A DNA stretch of 8,960 nt. Origin: a candidate division CSSED10-310 bacterium (GTDB lineage Bacteria; CSSED10-310; JAFGDC01). Numbering within the stretch: the first letter of the stretch is position 1; every line of letters starts with the position of its first letter. Made by a program: the position numbers and the translations under genes. Below are positions 7,401-8,960 of this stretch, piece by piece. The DNA is taken from positions 1-8,960 of the forward strand of contig JAFGDC010000481.1 in the NCBI GenBank assembly GCA_016932295.1. Reading direction: 5' to 3'. The notes below the pieces were generated by a model. The model saw only the letters and a list, made by a program, of their open reading frames with translations. It made no database searches and was not told the origin of the DNA.

Positions 7401-7522
7401 TCGGCGGACACAAGGCCACCAAACGCATCATCCAGGCCACCAGGAGCAGGCATCCGGCCATCAGGTCGGCAGCCGAAGAAGCCCTGGTCACCCTGGACAG
7501 GAAACTCTGGGAAAACATGTAG
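4430..7522 (+). CDS. PATAN (DUF4388) domain protein with C-terminal HEAT repeats
   Basis: The 1030-residue protein has no signal peptide or membrane helix and should be cytoplasmic. Residues 2-125 form a PATAN/DUF4388 domain: it opens with GKLEDYNIANIVALLS, followed by RTGVLSL, a DG turn and FKDGMVVNAE. This domain is known mainly from signalling proteins, often next to receiver or HD-GYP domains. Residues 253-395 are a separate alpha/beta segment with YPATHP at 276-281, GRLFVNNQPL at 311-320 and FLPGIDREEL at 344-353, a pattern I associate with deltaproteobacterial HD-GYP and HEAT proteins. Residues 415-750 are mostly helical and not recognised. From about 753 to the end run HEAT-type helical pairs (QALGAIGDENAV, NLGDKAI, LGKTGDRAVVPAV, LGNLGGHDAEQ, LGRLGDKKAIGAL), which usually bind proteins. 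No catalytic domain is visible, so it is best seen as a signalling scaffold or adaptor. The ATG at 4430 has GAGCGAGG six bases upstream. It appears monocistronic. Confidence 0.85.
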   Translation: MALRGKLEDYNIANIVALLSGRERTGVLSLEDGNRILRLVFKDGMVVNAEGTQVSYPDLLNHLVGEGRLERRQAQEIQGASVRSNLSVIDLLLLEGGFSRDELTQFENRRLQAFFLGAFTWLDGSYCFESKQDDEVATTEGVVLQPSAHVEAGRRRLERMMELAERLQPGEYIYKVVKTADPRQLSAGAVRLMDNRRPGEVLTALAQRPLLDCLTLYEAIEELLDQGFIEAVTIAEATQTTLATAQYRQWEPRELSRLSKEFVKLFTRCVVSYSLYPATHPMVVRILEPAHAIVTEFQAGGFALTVRHFEGRLFVNNQPLPYPDDQFSAFIELLKQRLVRAITFLPGIDREELSRFVRTMCMKPAELKLQGGLQVLMKRGGVYHIQFEGMHDEVIGTMPHSAEEPGAAESLPQDARLQGLIHDSPEKIAEYIRVRVGSSEAPTLDEFELQMEIAKGALEQLHIELLEQKGRGAVKERRRLIRSVFEQLPAELRDGLLFTGHAPDSPILEVIQPYGSGMGIESKVDLYCRHFDSIRAIYDREGAAFSLFLDRARENFDHFVRNTLSDGEHARHELVERIRINLGEAGVPIADIKFILTIQALANSKVMKLLEQLQDSDPLILLHQDFLNETKDVIKEICINGEDSLLGQVIHPYRLTIEDDSPQIRRMGIEAMRQIAEELVYNTREKPLGEIVESYTERLRSEDILEVYMVLAATMEKLAKILRARQLAQMAGQLSAALAHQLEDDSTRSPLERKIAAQALGAIGDENAVSALVKLIQDKYLHEESASSLKNLGDKAIQPLVEMLAVDTKRSLRYRICNLLRDMGKPAVPYLLRGLRSNSWYLRRNACMVLGKTGDRAVVPAVGALLDDKVSQVRREVVVALGNLGGHDAEQLLIQALKDSALPVKRLAATYLGRTGGAAAVKALTGIISKRIPFRKQEDDAFRSDICHALGRLGDKKAIGALSRIMKDMYFFPNERKIKVSIASLHAMAAIGGHKATKRIIQATRSRHPAIRSAAEEALVTLDRKLWENM

Positions 7523-7708
7523 TCGAGCCGGCTGACAGGCGCTGGAATCGTGCCGTTGCGTTGCGCACGGCAGTGTGGTACATCCTCGATTGTCAAGCGA
7601 GGACCAGGATTCGAACGCCGTACGCACCGGTACGAGCCCGGCGGATGGCGAGAGCACTTTTCAGAACACTCAACCCCCAGGTGGTGGCAGGTGCAGGTAG
7701 GTGGTAGC
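7523..7708. other. Non-coding gap with small hairpins
   Basis: Three short inverted repeats lie here: TGCCGT/ACGGCA (7551-7556, 7567-7572), TCCTCG/CGAGGA (7583-7588, 7598-7603) and CGTAC/GTACG (7619-7623, 7630-7634). None is followed by a T-run. The first two may help end transcription of the PATAN-HEAT gene. A weak promoter-like pair, TTGCGT (7556-7561) and TACATC (7579-7584) with a 17-nt spacer, matches 3 of 6 at each box and is not convincing. Confidence 0.4.
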
Positions 7709-8960
7709 ATGAAAAATCTCATCTGTGTGTGGGCACTTCTCAGCGCACTGGTAATGGTGGTCCCGGCCATGGCGATGTGGACGGAAGCGCCTCCTCCTTA
7801 TTCACCTTTCGAGGGACTGCGTACCGATCCCGGCGGCGGCACCGGCGGCGATCCGATCAACGGGTTCCTGTCGGTACTGGTCATCGACGCCGATACCGGC
7901 ACACCTCTCACCGGTGCCTTCGTGATGGCCGGGAATGCCGAAGGCGATCCCTTCCCCGGCAACACGGCCGTGACGAACGGCGACGGCCTGGCCGCCTTCT
8001 CGCATCCGCAACTGACCGGACCCATCACTGTCACCGCCGGTATGACGGGCTATGTGTATTTCTCCGTGGTCGATGTGGATGCAGATGACCTGATCATTCC
8101 CCTGAGCCACATTCCAATCACCCCGGCAACCTGTCAGGTCGGTGATTACGTGAATGGAATCGACGTCAATAACGGCTTGTTCCACGCCGGTGACGGCTGG
8201 GTGGACGTGGCCATAAGCACCCCGACCCTGTCGCTGGAGATGATCCTCAGCTTCGATATCAGTTCCCTTATCGGTCCCAACGAAACCATGACCATCCTCG
8301 GCAACGAGGTCGACGTTCCCAGCAACATCTTCATTCCCCAGCAATGGGAGATTTTCGTCGAAATCAACAAGAACCACTACTACCTCTATCTTCCCACCGG
8401 CGGTTACACGCTTGAAGCTATCTCCGGCCGGATCGGCACTTCAGACCTGCTGTCGTTTCTCGAAGGCGGCGGCAGCATGGCGGACATCATTCCGCTGATG
8501 AGCTGGCAGGAGATTGACTTGTTGGATATCACCATCATGGGCGCGACGAACAACGCCGACTTCACCGTCGATCCCGATCTCACCGACACGGTCACTATGA
8601 ACCTGGCCAATGTGCCCGAGGATACCACCGCCTACGGACTCTCCCTCGGTGACCTGGACGACCTCCACGGCACCGGCGATGTCGTGCTGCTCGGCGTGAG
8701 CGCCCTCGGCTGCGCCGCCGGGACGCCATGCAGCGGTGCCTTGCAGCTCAGCACCACCGCGGCCACGGGTGAATTCGCCGGCATGGGATACATGGCCGCC
8801 ACCGCGGTTCTGGCCAACACCGGCAACCGCACTCTGGCCATCGTCGACCGGTATTCCCATAACCAGACCTATACAGTGGACTTCTATGATTTCTTCTCGT
8901 GGCTGAGTCTCGGTTACAATGATCTGAACTGCACCTGGAACGACGTCGAAAACACCGGCA
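7709..8960 (+). CDS. Secreted protein with N-terminal carboxypeptidase-regulatory-like domain (3' end outside window)
   Basis: The frame from ATG at 7709 stays open for 417 codons to the window edge, so the protein is incomplete. Residues 1-22 are a classic Sec signal peptide: Lys2, a hydrophobic core LICVWALLSALVMVV, then PAMA with probable cleavage after Ala22. There is no lipobox, so the mature form should be periplasmic or extracellular. A Pro/Gly-rich linker (27-49) leads to a beta-rich segment at 52-132 (SVLVIDADTGTPLTGAFV, TNGDGLAAF, GYVYFSV) that resembles a carboxypeptidase regulatory-like or Ig-like fold of the kind used for binding or spacing. The rest is Gly, Thr and Asp-rich beta sequence with mature cysteines at 142, 335, 341 and 408, and no catalytic motif that I recognise. 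The third codon position is strongly G or C throughout. The ribosome site (AGGTAGGTGG, 7695-7704) is weak. It could be a surface or adhesin-like protein. Confidence 0.8.
   Translation, partial: MKNLICVWALLSALVMVVPAMAMWTEAPPPYSPFEGLRTDPGGGTGGDPINGFLSVLVIDADTGTPLTGAFVMAGNAEGDPFPGNTAVTNGDGLAAFSHPQLTGPITVTAGMTGYVYFSVVDVDADDLIIPLSHIPITPATCQVGDYVNGIDVNNGLFHAGDGWVDVAISTPTLSLEMILSFDISSLIGPNETMTILGNEVDVPSNIFIPQQWEIFVEINKNHYYLYLPTGGYTLEAISGRIGTSDLLSFLEGGGSMADIIPLMSWQEIDLLDITIMGATNNADFTVDPDLTDTVTMNLANVPEDTTAYGLSLGDLDDLHGTGDVVLLGVSALGCAAGTPCSGALQLSTTAATGEFAGMGYMAATAVLANTGNRTLAIVDRYSHNQTYTVDFYDFFSWLSLGYNDLNCTWNDVENTG

Noticed and set aside
7551..7603. Two hairpins after the PATAN-HEAT gene considered as intrinsic terminators
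   Set aside because: The stems are only 6 bp with loops of 9-10 nt and no T-run follows, so they are mentioned only as part of the gap description.
7601..7617. Sequence that on the minus strand resembles a tRNA T-loop (GTTCGAATCCTGGTCC)
   Set aside because: The five bases before the loop do not pair with those after it, and no D-arm, anticodon arm or acceptor stem can be drawn upstream. A tRNA-derived attachment site remains possible, but no integrase or flanking duplicate is present.
7087..7770. Open frame of 227 codons on the minus strand, covering the end of the HEAT gene and the following gap
   Set aside because: Most of it is antisense to conserved HEAT repeats. It has no good ribosome site and no recognisable domain.

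Overview
This is a GC-rich window from a bacterium, probably a Gram-negative. Strong Shine-Dalgarno sites, a PATAN/DUF4388 protein fused to HEAT repeats, and a secreted protein with an ordinary signal peptide would suit a Deltaproteobacteria-like lineage (Desulfuromonadales or Myxococcota grade) or a related proteobacterium. This placement is an inference from gene content, and no single gene settles it. I see no transposase, integrase, CRISPR array, rRNA or convincing tRNA.

Left part (1-1770): a short plus-strand coding tail ends at 59. It faces a minus-strand two-gene operon transcribed from about 1731 down to 72, made of a GTG-started rhomboid intramembrane protease and, 16 nt later, a membrane-anchored Clp/SppA-fold (SDH-type) serine protease. 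A good sigma70-like promoter with a 17-nt spacer lies upstream of the rhomboid gene. The pair looks like a small membrane-proteolysis module.

Middle part (1770-4430): a divergent plus-strand gene encodes a polytopic membrane protein of about 605-618 residues. Its soluble C-terminus holds two tandem copies of an unrecognised module of about 78 residues. It is followed by a GC-rich hairpin shared with a convergent, very small SEC-C zinc-binding protein on the minus strand. A 383-nt region between the SEC-C gene and the next gene carries a candidate promoter whose -35 box overlaps a palindrome.

Right part (4430-8960): one 1030-residue protein joins an N-terminal PATAN domain, a middle domain with a YPATHP motif, a long helical region and C-terminal HEAT repeats, with no catalytic output domain that I can see. 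After 186 nt of non-coding sequence, a secreted protein with a signal peptide begins at 7709 and runs off the right edge of the window without a stop codon.

Apart from the protease pair, the genes look like single transcription units with little evident functional coupling. The least explained items are the duplicated C-terminal module of the membrane protein, the large PATAN-HEAT scaffold and its palindromic promoter, and the minimal SEC-C protein.
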